From: UBA940 sp045613745
Lineage (GTDB): Bacteria > Bacteroidota > Bacteroidia > Bacteroidales > Rikenellaceae
DNA: 46,962 bases
Reading direction: 5' to 3'
NCBI GenBank assembly: GCA_045613745.1
Contig: JAZLBP010000011.1
Location: 1 to 46,962, forward strand
The translations under genes were made by a program, and so were the position numbers. A model generated the notes under the pieces. The model was not told the origin of the DNA. It made no database searches and worked only from the letters and a program-made list of their open reading frames with translations. Shown one piece after another: positions 33,701 to 42,500 of this stretch; the first letter of the stretch is position 1, and every line of letters begins with the position of its first letter.

Positions 33701-34294
33701 TTTGTCGAGCAGTTGCTCCAGAGCCTCTTGCTCCATCAGCTCAACTTTTTGAATCTCGTGCGAGGTACGGAAACCATCGAAGAAGTGCAGGAAGGGGATG
33801 CGACTTTTGAGCGATACCAAGTGAGCAACACCTGCGAGGTCCATAACCTCTTGTACCGACGAGGTAGCCAGCATAGCAAAACCGGTTTGACGGCAAGCCA
33901 TCACGTCTTGGTGGTCACCGAAAATCGACAATGCTTGAGCAGCCAGTGCGCGTGCCGAAACGTGCATAACGCCGGGCAACAGCTCACCTGCGATTTTGTA
34001 CATATTGGGGATCATCAGCAGCAGACCTTGCGAAGCAGTGAAGGTTGTGCTGAGTGCGCCAGCTTGGAGCGAACCGTGCAGTGCACCAGCGGCACCTGCC
34101 TCCGATTGCATCTCTACAACTTCAACTTTCTCGCCGAAGATGTTTTTGCGGCCCGAAGCAGCCCACTCGTCCACGTACTCAGCCATTGTGGAAGAGGGTG
34201 TGATAGGATAGATTGCAGCCACCTCGCTGAACATATAAGCGATGTGTGCAGCTGCATAGTTACCGTCACAAGTGATAAACTTTTTCTCTTTCAT
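30758..34294 (-). CDS. nifJ: Pyruvate:ferredoxin (flavodoxin) oxidoreductase
   Basis: Oxidises pyruvate and CoA to acetyl-CoA, CO2 and reduced ferredoxin, the main pyruvate exit in anaerobes. The 1178-residue chain carries all domains fused: pyrimidine-binding domain with YPITPSS (29-35), the CoA and gamma regions, two 4Fe-4S sites in a ferredoxin domain (Cys694, 697, 700, 704; Cys749, 752, 755, 759), a third cluster near Cys817/820, and the TPP site GDGWGYDIG (969-977) with NTGGQ (1003-1007). The length is typical. It is a single gene divergent from the M16 genes. Leucine is nearly all CTC/CTG/TTG, fitting high expression. An open frame on the opposite strand runs through the whole gene but has no support. 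Confidence 0.97.
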   Translation of the reverse strand: MKEKKFITCDGNYAAAHIAYMFSEVAAIYPITPSSTMAEYVDEWAASGRKNIFGEKVEVVEMQSEAGAAGALHGSLQAGALSTTFTASQGLLLMIPNMYKIAGELLPGVMHVSARALAAQALSIFGDHQDVMACRQTGFAMLATSSVQEVMDLAGVAHLVSLKSRIPFLHFFDGFRTSHEIQKVELMEQEALEQLLDKEALAAFRSRGLSPEHPVTRGTAQNPDIYFQTREASNKFYDAVPDMVAEAMAGISKITGRTYKPFTYYGAEDAERIVVAMGSITETLKETVDYLCAKGEKVGVVTVHLYRPFSPKYMLDVIPASVKKICVLDRTKEPGADGEPLYLDVRNVFYGKENAPVIIGGRYGLSSKDTTPAQMIAVFENLAAAEPRNRFTVGINDDVTFLSLPVGEEISMAKEGTFEALFFGLGADGTVGANKNSIKIIGSATNKYCQAYFSYDSKKSGGYTSSHLRFGDKPITSPYLVTTPDFVACHVPSYVDKYDVLKGLKKGGSFLLNSIHDAENTCRTLPVHMKKYLAENNINFYIINATKIASELGLGNRTNTIMQSAFFKISNVIPFDVAVDEMKKAILKSYGKKGEDIVNMNYAAVDAGGNAVEQVAVPAEWASLVEEVKTECNCVGGKPEFVTKIVEPINALKGDSLPVSAFNGREDGTWDNGTAAYEKRGIATNIPEWVTDNCIQCNQCSFVCPHAAIRPFLATEEEAAAAPEGTTFKQGLGETKAYKFRIQVSPLDCTGCGNCVDVCPAKEKALVMKPLESQMAEEARWEYMNGTVGYKENAVDKTKTVKNSQFAQPLFEFSGACAGCGETPYVKAITQLFGDRMMVANATGCSSIYSGSAPSTPYCTNAQGNGPAWANSLFEDNAEFGLGMYTAEEKLRDKVQILMEKAIAECQCCSDELKGVMKEWIDARYSASGSTEVSARLIPMLEACGCGTCQELLGLRQHFIKKSQWIIGGDGWGYDIGFGGLDHVLASGKDVNVLIIDTEVYSNTGGQSSKATPIGAVAKFAASGKRIRKKDIGAIAMTYGYVYVAQVSIGASQAQLFKVLKEAEAYNGPSLIIAYAPCINHGIKGGMTRTQTVGKQAVECGYWHLWHYNPDLEAEGKNPFVYDSKEPDWSKFQDFLAKEVRYTSLLKTFPTEAKELFAAAEENAKWRYKSYMRRLKEE

Positions 34295-34355
34295 AGTAAC
34301 GATTTTATTTTGTTGTTTGTGATTTCAATAAGCGGTTCCATCGGAATCTATCCGA

Positions 34356-34386
34356 CAAAAGTACAAATTTCCATCCGTTTCGGCAA
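34356..34386 (-). promoter_or_regulatory. nifJ promoter
   Basis: On the minus strand a TTG (34384-34386) is followed 20 bases later by TACTTTTG (34356-34363), 61 bases before the nifJ ATG. Confidence 0.72.
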
Positions 34387-34424
34387 TATTTTTACCTATA
34401 TTTTAAAAACTCGGTGCGGTTTGT

Positions 34425-34432
34425 TACCTTTG
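34425..34432 (+). promoter_or_regulatory. -7 box of the M16 peptidase genes
   Basis: TACCTTTG at 34425-34432 lies 18 bases before the ATG at 34451. It confirms this start over a much longer open frame that comes in from antisense nifJ. Confidence 0.78.
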
Positions 34433-34450
34433 CGCTCAAAATTTAGGTCT

Positions 34451-35686
34451 ATGATTACTTACGATTCGCATACTCTTGCCAACGGTTTGAGGGTGGTGGT
34501 AAACCGCGATCCCGACTCCGCAATGGCCGCCGTAAACCTGCTCTATGCGGTGGGTGCGCGCAACGAGTCGCCCGACTGCACAGGTTTTGCCCATCTGTTT
34601 GAGCATCTGATGTTTAGGGGGACTCGCAACGTGCCCGATTTTGACGCGCCACTGCAACTTGCCTGCGGCGAAAACAATGCGTTCACCAACAACGATTATA
34701 CCGACTATTACATCACTCTTCCCAAGGATAATATTGAGACTGCGCTGTGGCTCGAAAGCGACCGTATGCGCGGACTCGACATCTCGGACGAGGTGCTCGA
34801 AACCGAGAAAAGAGTGGTGTTGGAGGAGTACAACCAGCGTTATCTGAACCAGCCCTACGGCGATATGTGGAAACTTTTGCGCGGAATGTGCTACACCACC
34901 CACCCCTATCGCTGGCCGACCATTGGCCTAACGCCCGACCACATTCGCGATGCGTCGATGGAGACGGTGCGCAGTTTCTACAACCGCTACTACTCGCCCC
35001 AAAGGTGTATCCTCAGCGTGAGCAGTGGCCACGACCCCGAACACATCTTTGCCCTGGCCGAGAAGTGGTTTGGACACATCGCAGCCTCGCCCGCCACACC
35101 CGACCTGATTCCCGCCGAGCCGCTTCAAACCTCGGCTCGCAGACTCGAAGTGGAGCGCGACGTACCCGCCACAGCCATTATGATTGCCTTCCCGATGGGC
35201 GACCGTCTATCTCGTAACTACTACCTGTGCGATATGCTGACCGATGTGTTGGCAGGAGGTACTTCGGCAAGGCTCTACCAACGATTGGTGAAGGGTCGCC
35301 GACTGATGGGTGCCACCAACGCCTACATTACGGGTGACGTTGACCCCGGACTGCTGGTTGTGACCGCCAATCTGCTGCCCGAAACCTCGGTTGCCGAGGC
35401 CGAGCAAGCGCTGTGGGAGGAGTTGCGCGAGCTGGCAACCAACGCTCCGAGCGACTACGAGCTCACCAAAATCAAAAACAAATTCGAGGCCGAGATGACC
35501 TACGGCGAGATGAACATTATGAACAAGGCTATGAACTTGGGCTACTACTCGATGTTGGGCGACTTGCCCCTCATCAACCGCGAGGCCGAGTTATTCCGCA
35601 GCATCACCCGCAGCGAGATTTGCGCCGCAGCAGCCGAAATGTTCCGCCCCGAAAGAAGTTCAACCCTGATTTACGCCAAGAAATGA
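34451..35686 (+). CDS. M16 zinc peptidase, active-type subunit
   Basis: The 411-residue product is an M16 (pitrilysin/processing-peptidase) protein. It has the inverted zinc motif HLFEH in FAHLFEHLMFRGT (48-60), and a downstream ETEKRVVLEEYNQR stretch that supplies the third zinc-ligand Glu. The R/Y pattern near the C-terminus (GGTSARLYQRL) is also typical. No signal peptide, so it appears cytoplasmic. The next gene starts within its stop codon (ATGA at 35683-35686) and encodes an M16 protein without the zinc motif, so the two should form the half-barrel heterodimer known for this family. Likely role: degradation or trimming of short peptides; substrate unknown. Confidence 0.92.
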   Translation: MITYDSHTLANGLRVVVNRDPDSAMAAVNLLYAVGARNESPDCTGFAHLFEHLMFRGTRNVPDFDAPLQLACGENNAFTNNDYTDYYITLPKDNIETALWLESDRMRGLDISDEVLETEKRVVLEEYNQRYLNQPYGDMWKLLRGMCYTTHPYRWPTIGLTPDHIRDASMETVRSFYNRYYSPQRCILSVSSGHDPEHIFALAEKWFGHIAASPATPDLIPAEPLQTSARRLEVERDVPATAIMIAFPMGDRLSRNYYLCDMLTDVLAGGTSARLYQRLVKGRRLMGATNAYITGDVDPGLLVVTANLLPETSVAEAEQALWEELRELATNAPSDYELTKIKNKFEAEMTYGEMNIMNKAMNLGYYSMLGDLPLINREAELFRSITRSEICAAAAEMFRPERSSTLIYAKK

Positions 35687-36948
35687 TAACACCTCCCGAA
35701 ATAACAATTCCGCAAACAATCCGCGTGGCACGACCCACCGAGCAACGACTCTCGAACGGCGTGCGAATGTTGGCGCTGACCAACCCCGGACAGAATGTCG
35801 TGCGCATCAGTTTTGTGTTTGAGGCAGGCACCACCACCCAGCACAAACCCTTTGTGGCATCGAGCGCGCAAAACCTTCTGAGTGAGGGTAGTAGTCGCCA
35901 CTCGGCAATCGAGATTGCCGAGGCACTGGACTACTACGGCTCCTACTTTGAGGTGAGTCTTGACCGCGACTACTCGGTCATCACGTTCTGCTGTCTGGCT
36001 CGCTTTTTTGAGCAGAGCATAGGCACCTTCGAGGAGATTCTGCTCGACCCTCTGTATGCCCCCGACGAGATTGCAATCTACGCCTCAAAACGCAAGCAGA
36101 GTCTGGCCATCGAGCGACGCAAAACCGCCACCAAGGCGCGCGAAAGGTTTGCAAGTGCGCTGTTTGGCGCCGACCACCCCTATGGCGTGAGCTACGACGA
36201 GAAACACTACGACAACATAACCCACAACGACCTTGCGGAGTTCTACCGCCGTCGCTACACCGCGGGCAACTGCTTTGTGGTGTGCAGCCTCGATGATGAC
36301 CCCGCACGTCTGGTGCGCATTGCCCGTTTTGCCGAGCAAGTTCCGCAGTCAGAGGTGTGCTCGCCCATCGAAATTGCCGCGCCCCACTCGTCGCTCTACG
36401 ACTATGAGCAGGTGGATTCGGCAGTGCAGTCGTCTATCCGCGTGGGTAAACTTTTGTTTGGTCGCCGCCACCCCGACTTTGTGGGAATGCAGGTTGTGTC
36501 GTACATTCTGGGCGGTTACTTCGGCAGCCGACTCATCAACAACCTTCGCGAGCGCAACGGATTCACATACAGCATCTTCGCCTCGATGGTGAATATGCGT
36601 CACGCGGGTTATATGGCTATCGCTACGGACGTAGGCTGCGAGGTGTCGGAGCGTGCTGTCGAGGAGATTCTCTATGAGGTTGGACGTATGGGGCGCGAGC
36701 TTGTTTCGACCGAGGAGTTGGAGACTGTGCGCCGCATTATGTTTGGCGAGTTTATGCGTATTCTGGACGGCCCTATGGGCTTGGTGGACGTGACTATCGA
36801 GGCTACGCAGAACGGCACCGACAACGGCTACATTGCCAGCAGTTTGGAGGAGATTCGCACCATCACACCCGAACGTGTGCGCGACCTCGCCCAACGCTAC
36901 CTCGACCCCGAGACCCTGACCACCGTCATCGTCGGCAACAAAAACTAA
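35683..36948 (+). CDS. M16 peptidase-like partner, zinc site lost
   Basis: The 421-residue product has the M16 fold pattern (LSNGVRMLALTNPGQNVVRISFVFEAGTT, GGYFGSRLINNLRERNGFTYSI) but in place of HxxEH it reads TQHKPFVASSAQNLLSEGSS, so it lacks zinc ligands and should be inactive. In M16 pairs such as mitochondrial and bacterial processing peptidases, an inactive subunit completes the chamber. ATG 35683 overlaps the stop of the active gene, which implies coupled translation at equal amounts. A longer open frame from 35413 lies inside the first gene and is not used. A terminator follows after 17 bases. Confidence 0.9.
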   Translation: MITPPEITIPQTIRVARPTEQRLSNGVRMLALTNPGQNVVRISFVFEAGTTTQHKPFVASSAQNLLSEGSSRHSAIEIAEALDYYGSYFEVSLDRDYSVITFCCLARFFEQSIGTFEEILLDPLYAPDEIAIYASKRKQSLAIERRKTATKARERFASALFGADHPYGVSYDEKHYDNITHNDLAEFYRRRYTAGNCFVVCSLDDDPARLVRIARFAEQVPQSEVCSPIEIAAPHSSLYDYEQVDSAVQSSIRVGKLLFGRRHPDFVGMQVVSYILGGYFGSRLINNLRERNGFTYSIFASMVNMRHAGYMAIATDVGCEVSERAVEEILYEVGRMGRELVSTEELETVRRIMFGEFMRILDGPMGLVDVTIEATQNGTDNGYIASSLEEIRTITPERVRDLAQRYLDPETLTTVIVGNKN

Positions 36949-36965
36949 TCGCAATCATACACACA

Positions 36966-36999
36966 AAAAAAGGCTGTCCCAAGTTGGACAGCCTTTTTT
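36966..36999. terminator. Bidirectional terminator, M16 pair and GH51 gene
   Basis: AAAAAAGGCTGTCC (36966-36979) pairs with GGACAGCCTTTTTT (36986-36999), with T-runs on both strands. It lies between convergent genes ending at 36948 and 37017. Confidence 0.94.
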
Positions 37000-37016
37000 C
37001 TTTATGTCAATCTCGC

Positions 37017-39446
37017 TTAAAGCTCTACCACAAGAATTGTGTAGGAGTATTCGGGGATGTCGCAGGTGAGGTTGCTGACGTCCTCGATGTCTTTCTTTTT
37101 GGGCGAGATTTTGGTGGGATTCTCGGGGCTATTGGCATCGGTGAGCGGTGCGGCAAGGGTGATGGTGTGTGCCGACGCAATGGGGCCAAACTCCGCAATG
37201 TCGAACTTGGCACTCACGCTCTTGTCGCTGGTGTTTGCGATATGGAGTACAAGTTTGCGACCATCCTCGCTGCGAGTGGCGGTAACATCCAACTCTGCGC
37301 CCTCAACCGACGAGCCTACCAACAGCGGCAGGTGGTTCTCCGAGGCCATTTGTTGAGCATAGTAGGGAGGCATACCCCACACCTGCGAGGGTGTGAAGAA
37401 GACCTGTCCTTGATCCCAGCCGTTGTCGTTCTGCTTGTAGGGTTGCAGAGCGTTGGCAGCGCATGAGGTGAGCACAAAGTCACCCATACGGCGCACAGCA
37501 TTCTGCAAGGTGACGTGACCCAGCGCGCGTTGCATATTATGTGTCCAGCCGTTCTCCTCGAAGATCGCACACTTCATAGTGGTGTTGGGATTCCATTTGA
37601 GAAACAAATCCTGCATACGGCGCAGTTGTTTCTCTACATTTTGGCCTGCGGTCAAGTCGTCGGCCAGAGGGTGGTAGTCCCAGTAGTCGGCCTTGCCGTC
37701 CAGAGCCTTGAACAGGCGCTCGCTCAAAGGCGAGTCGGGACGCCACCAAGCAGCAATAATCAGACTTACATTGGGGTCTTTGCTCTTGATTGCGTCGTGC
37801 AACAGTGTGAAACGCTCGATGTATCGATCGTAGCCCGCCTCGTTGTTGTCGCTTCGGTAGATAATCTCCTCATTGCCGATTTCGATATACTTCACGCCAT
37901 AGGGCTCGGGGTGGCCGTTTTGGGCGCGAATCTTGCCCCACTTGGTTTGGGCCGAGCCGTTGAGGTACTCAATCATATCGGCCACATCCTCGGGCGACTC
38001 GTGAATATTAATGGCAAACGAGGGTTCGAAACCTGCCGCCTCGCAGAACTTCACGAAGTCCTCGATACCAAATCCATTGGTCGAATATTTGTACCAGTGA
38101 CCGCGATAGGGCGGGCGCTTGTCCACGTCGCCAATCATCTTCTTGAAACGATACTCTGCGGCGTTGACCATAGTACCACCATAGCGCAGGAAAGTCAATC
38201 CCTGATCAACCATAGCCTGTCCGATATCGGCACGATAGGGCAGTCCCTTGAAGCGGTCTTTGCCTGTACTCATCAGCGTAACTTGGTCAATCTTCACCGC
38301 ACCCGGGGCGTCGATATACACAGCCATTCGGGCGTTGGAGTCGTCGGCATTGGAGGTGAGGGTGAAGGTGTGGCGTTTCCACTCCTTCGACAGACCACCC
38401 ATACGGCAGCGGGCATACTCCTTGGCTCCGTCGGCGCTTTCGAGAGTCACCACAACGCGGCCTGTGCAGGAGATATTTTTCAGATACAAGCGGCCTTCGA
38501 ACTTTTGTCCTTTGCGTACGGCGATGCCCCAACGATTGAGGCTCGCGTTTGCAATACCCACAGCGCCACGTCCCGAAACGAACTCTATCATCTGCGAGTT
38601 GCTGCCATTGTAGGCATCCGCTGTGTCGAGCATATAACGTCCGACAGCATCACCTTTTACGGCTGCATCCCACTGCATACTAACCTCCTCGGGGATTTCG
38701 GCATAGAGCGAGATGGGTTTGCCGTCAATCTGCATATCCGCAAAACGGGTATCGGCATTCCACACACGCAGAGCCACACTGCCACTAAGCAGTTCGGGGT
38801 CCGACAGTCGGAACACGCACACGCTCTTGTCGTTGAGAAGTATCTCGACCTCGCCACGTTGGATGCGTGCTTTCAGGTTATTCCATTCCGTAGGCACGCA
38901 GCTGACAGCCACATCCACAATGTGTTCCCAGTTATTCTTGTGTTTGCCAACGGTAAGAGTTTTTCCGTCGCTCGAAAGGCTAATCTCGTAGCCGAAGAAG
39001 CTGTCGGCACCTACTCTGGGTTTCGACACGCAAAGCAGCAGACCTGCGTTTTGAAGACCTGCGCCACGACGCGCCTTGTCGAACTTGATGTTGACCGACA
39101 CCGAGCCTTCGGTAATGGGCTCCTTGCTTACGATTTTGGCTCCGGCGTGCGCCAACGACAGCAACTCACCATCGCCATTAAGCCACTTGCCGTCGAACAC
39201 ATCGAAGTGCTCGAAACGAGGCAGAGGTATAGGCTCCTCGAAGCTCTCGCCAAAAATCCTTTGGTCATAGAGTCCGCCATAGATTTCGTGGTTCACATCC
39301 TCCATACACGAACCATAGAGGTAGGGTGTTACCTTTTGCTCGACCTTTGCGGCATTGACCTTCACAACTGCACTCTCCTCGGCAGTGGCAAAAATGGGTG
39401 CCAGCAACATTGCGGCGGCATATAACACTCTGCTGAATTGTTTCAT
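37017..39446 (-). CDS. GH51 alpha-L-arabinofuranosidase, exported
   Basis: Releases terminal alpha-L-arabinofuranose from arabinan or arabinoxylan. The 809-residue product has a signal peptide (MKQFSRVLYAAAMLLAPIFATA) and the GH51 opening VTPYLYGSCMEDVNHEIYGGLYDQRIFGESFE. A concanavalin-like insert (about 80-230) and a carbohydrate-binding-type beta domain (about 270-400) come before a TIM-barrel catalytic part with the acid/base Glu526 in EIGNEE and the nucleophile Glu630 or 631 in IFEENG. A C-terminal beta domain (about 660-809) follows. It is a single gene with a good promoter; there are no SusC/SusD or other glycosidases next to it, so it is outside a recognisable polysaccharide locus. 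ATG 39446 was chosen over a TTG two codons up. Confidence 0.88.
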   Translation of the reverse strand: MKQFSRVLYAAAMLLAPIFATAEESAVVKVNAAKVEQKVTPYLYGSCMEDVNHEIYGGLYDQRIFGESFEEPIPLPRFEHFDVFDGKWLNGDGELLSLAHAGAKIVSKEPITEGSVSVNIKFDKARRGAGLQNAGLLLCVSKPRVGADSFFGYEISLSSDGKTLTVGKHKNNWEHIVDVAVSCVPTEWNNLKARIQRGEVEILLNDKSVCVFRLSDPELLSGSVALRVWNADTRFADMQIDGKPISLYAEIPEEVSMQWDAAVKGDAVGRYMLDTADAYNGSNSQMIEFVSGRGAVGIANASLNRWGIAVRKGQKFEGRLYLKNISCTGRVVVTLESADGAKEYARCRMGGLSKEWKRHTFTLTSNADDSNARMAVYIDAPGAVKIDQVTLMSTGKDRFKGLPYRADIGQAMVDQGLTFLRYGGTMVNAAEYRFKKMIGDVDKRPPYRGHWYKYSTNGFGIEDFVKFCEAAGFEPSFAINIHESPEDVADMIEYLNGSAQTKWGKIRAQNGHPEPYGVKYIEIGNEEIIYRSDNNEAGYDRYIERFTLLHDAIKSKDPNVSLIIAAWWRPDSPLSERLFKALDGKADYWDYHPLADDLTAGQNVEKQLRRMQDLFLKWNPNTTMKCAIFEENGWTHNMQRALGHVTLQNAVRRMGDFVLTSCAANALQPYKQNDNGWDQGQVFFTPSQVWGMPPYYAQQMASENHLPLLVGSSVEGAELDVTATRSEDGRKLVLHIANTSDKSVSAKFDIAEFGPIASAHTITLAAPLTDANSPENPTKISPKKKDIEDVSNLTCDIPEYSYTILVVEL

Positions 39447-39474
39447 AGTCAAATAGTTTTTTAGTTTATTTTTC

Positions 39475-39504
39475 CAAAGATAGTGATTTTCGCCAAAACA
39501 TCAA
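39475..39504 (-). promoter_or_regulatory. GH51 gene promoter
   Basis: On the minus strand TTG (39502-39504) and TATCTTTG (39475-39482) lie 19 bases apart, 28 bases before the ATG at 39446. Confidence 0.84.
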
Positions 39505-39516
39505 CCTCCACTCAAC

Positions 39517-39552
39517 AAAAAAAGGCTGCCCGCAGTGGGACAGCCTTTTTTT
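39517..39552 (-). terminator. Terminator of the DUF2723 gene
   Basis: AAAAAAAGGCTGCCC (39517-39531) pairs with GGGACAGCCTTTTTTT (39537-39552) with one bulged A (39540) and loop GCAGT. It lies just past the DUF2723 stop and before the GH51 promoter. Confidence 0.9.
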
Positions 39553-39569
39553 GTGTAGTATATTTAGCG

Positions 39570-42500
39570 TTACTCAAAAACAGAGTAGATACGTGCAGCA
39601 GCCTCACGACGGTCATACAGCAGAGCAATGCGGTAGAGCTCTTGGAGGTTGGCAAGTTTGTCGCCAAGCTCGTCGGCAACAAGCTCCTCCCAGCGGCCAG
39701 TGAACTGAACGTAGTAGCGGATGTACTCTTCCAGGTCGTCGGCAAAGTCGTAGAGGATGGCGTCACCCTTCTCGCCCGCGCCAGCCTTGTAGTAGGCCTC
39801 GATGGCGGGGGTGGTAATCATATAGGTGTTGCGGAATTGGCTCAGAGGCAGAACCTCGAAAGCACGATCCAGCACCTCTATTGCGCGGGTAGTATCGCCC
39901 TCGGCCATCAGCGCCTCGGCAAGGCGTACGTGGCTGTGGCGGCCATTCGAAGCGGCAAGGTTGTGCGCCACGAAGCTATCGACATAGACATCGGGGTTGC
40001 TCACTCCGCCCCAGCGGTATTTGTTCATCACGTTGTCGTAGAGGTACTCGGTATCGACGCGGCCGACGAACAGAGGATCCTCAACGGGGGTCTTGATAGG
40101 CACAAAGCGATAGACCGCACCGTCGAATTGGAGGTACTCCTGCATACCCAACGGACGCAGTGCATACGATTGGGTGAAGAACAGCGGGCGGTTCCAGTCG
40201 AAGGTTGCCAACAGGTCGAGCAACATAAGTTCGCTCTTGTCCAGACGGTTCTTTTTGAGGTCGAGATATACGGTGTCAACCATCAGGTCGGCATCCTCGG
40301 GGCGAACGATACCACAGCGAACAGCATTCTCCTTGTTGACGGGGATTGCCACACGCTTGGTGGGGATGTAATCCACTTGCTCGCCTGCATAGGTAGCTTT
40401 GGTGCGGGGGTTGGTGCTGCAAATCCAGTCCATAACCTGACGCGCGGTAGCCACGGGGAAGATATCCTCGACCGAAATATAGTCGTTGGTGCTTGCCACA
40501 TACTTATGACGAGGCAGCGAGAAGGGCACGGGGGCCGACTCGTTGTAGGCGTGTTTCATCTCGTCGATATACCAGTCGCCACCCAGGTAGCTCATATTCA
40601 TAATGCGGATGTCGGGGCGGAAACCGTTCACCTCCTGATTGTACCACAAGGGGAAGGTGTCGTTGTCGCCATAGTTCATCACAATGGAGTTAGGCAGAGC
40701 CGCAGCCATATAGTTGTTACCCAAATCGACACCCACATAGCGGCCGCTACGGTCGTGGTCGTCCCAGTTCTCGGCACACAGAATTGCGGGCACGCTCAGG
40801 CACACCACGGTTGCCGCGATGGCGGTGGTCATCGAGTTGCGTTTGAGGGTCTTGTCGAGCCACTCCTTGACGCTCATAACGCCCAAGCCAATCCACATAC
40901 AGAAGGCATAGAACGAACCTGCATACACATAGTCACGTTCGCGGGGCTCGCCGGGGGTGGTGTTGAAATATACAACCAGAGCCACACCCATCATCACAAA
41001 CAGCCACATAACAACCGTAAAGCCTCGTTTGTCGCGGCCGAGTTGATACACCAGACCGATGATACCCAAAATCAGAGGCAAGAAGTAGTAGCGGTTGTGG
41101 CCACGGTTGTCGGCGATGTCGCTCGGCAGGTTATCTTGGGGTCCGAGGTATAGCTGGTCGATGAATTTGATACCCGAAATCCAGTTACCATCGGTGATTT
41201 CGCCTGTGCTTTGCACGTCGCTTTGGCGGCCTGCGAAGTTCCACATAAAGTAGCGCCAGTACATAAAGTTGAGCTGATAGCCGAAGAAGTAACGCAAGTT
41301 CTCGCCAAAGGTGGGAACGGTCACAACCTCGTCCATAAACTTGATGCGGCGTCCCTTTACCTTACCCCACGATTTGTAGGCGGCAACGTGACGCTCGGCA
41401 GGCGAGTACATACGAGGGAAGAAGAACTTGAATTGTGCGGGATAGATATAGTCCTTGATGCGCTCCACCGAGGCATATTTGCCGTTGTCGTCAACATAGT
41501 AGAGAGTTTCGCTCTCGGTATCGACAGGCACCGACGAGTAGGCGGGACCAAACACCAGCGGGCGGTCGCCATATTGGTCGCGGTTGAGCAGACGCAACAG
41601 ACCATAGGGGTTGTCGGGGTCGTTGCTGTTCATCGGGGGGTTGGCAGCGGCACGAATAACCACCGAAGCGTAGGAGCCATAGCCAATCATAATAACCGAC
41701 ACACACAGCAGGATGGTGTTCCAAATCACTTTACCACGCGAGTAGGTGTACCATACGCCCCAACCCAAAGCGGCGGCCAGAGCTACCACAAAGAAGATCA
41801 TACCCGAGTTGATGGGCAGGCCCAGCGAGTTGACAAACACGCGGTCAACGGCAGCACCGATAGCTACGGTCCAGGGGATGATAATCGAGTTGACAGCAAT
41901 CAGGATAGCACCTGCGATGAGGGTGGTTTTAACCACACCCCACAGGGTAACTTTGTCGGTTTTGCGGAAGTAATAGACAAACACCAGCGCAGGGATTGTC
42001 AGCAGGTTGAGGATGTGCACGCCAATCGAAAGACCCATCAGGTAGGCAATCAGCACCAGCCAGCGGTTGGCGTGGGGCTCATCGGCGACCTCCTCCCATT
42101 TGAGCATAGCCCACACAACCATCGCCGTAAACATCGACGACATTGCATATACCTCGCCCTCGACAGCCGAGAACCAGAAGGTGTCGGTGAAGGTGTAGGC
42201 CAGTGCGCCCACAGCACCTGCGCCCAGCACGGTCCACGTTTGGACTTTGCTCAGGGCATCGCTTGTGCGAGCATAGATTTTGCGACCGATATGGGTAATG
42301 GTCCAAAACAGGAACAGGATGGTGAATGCGCTCGCCAGAGCCGACATCGAGTTGACCATAACGGGCACAAGGTCGGTGTCGCCAAACGAGAAGAGCGAGA
42401 ACACTCGCGCCAACATCATAAACAGAGGCGCACCGGGAGGGTGACCAACTTCGAGTTTGTAGGAGGTTGCAATGAACTCCATACAATCCCACAGACTTGC

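Noticed and set aside
30737..34450. Plus-strand frame joining antisense nifJ to the first M16 gene
   Set aside because: NifJ has full cluster and TPP motifs on the minus strand, and the M16 gene has a -7 box at 34425 just before ATG 34451.
35413..35682. N-terminal extension of the second M16 protein
   Set aside because: It overlaps the 3' part of the first M16 gene in another frame; ATG 35683 overlaps its stop codon and fits the family.
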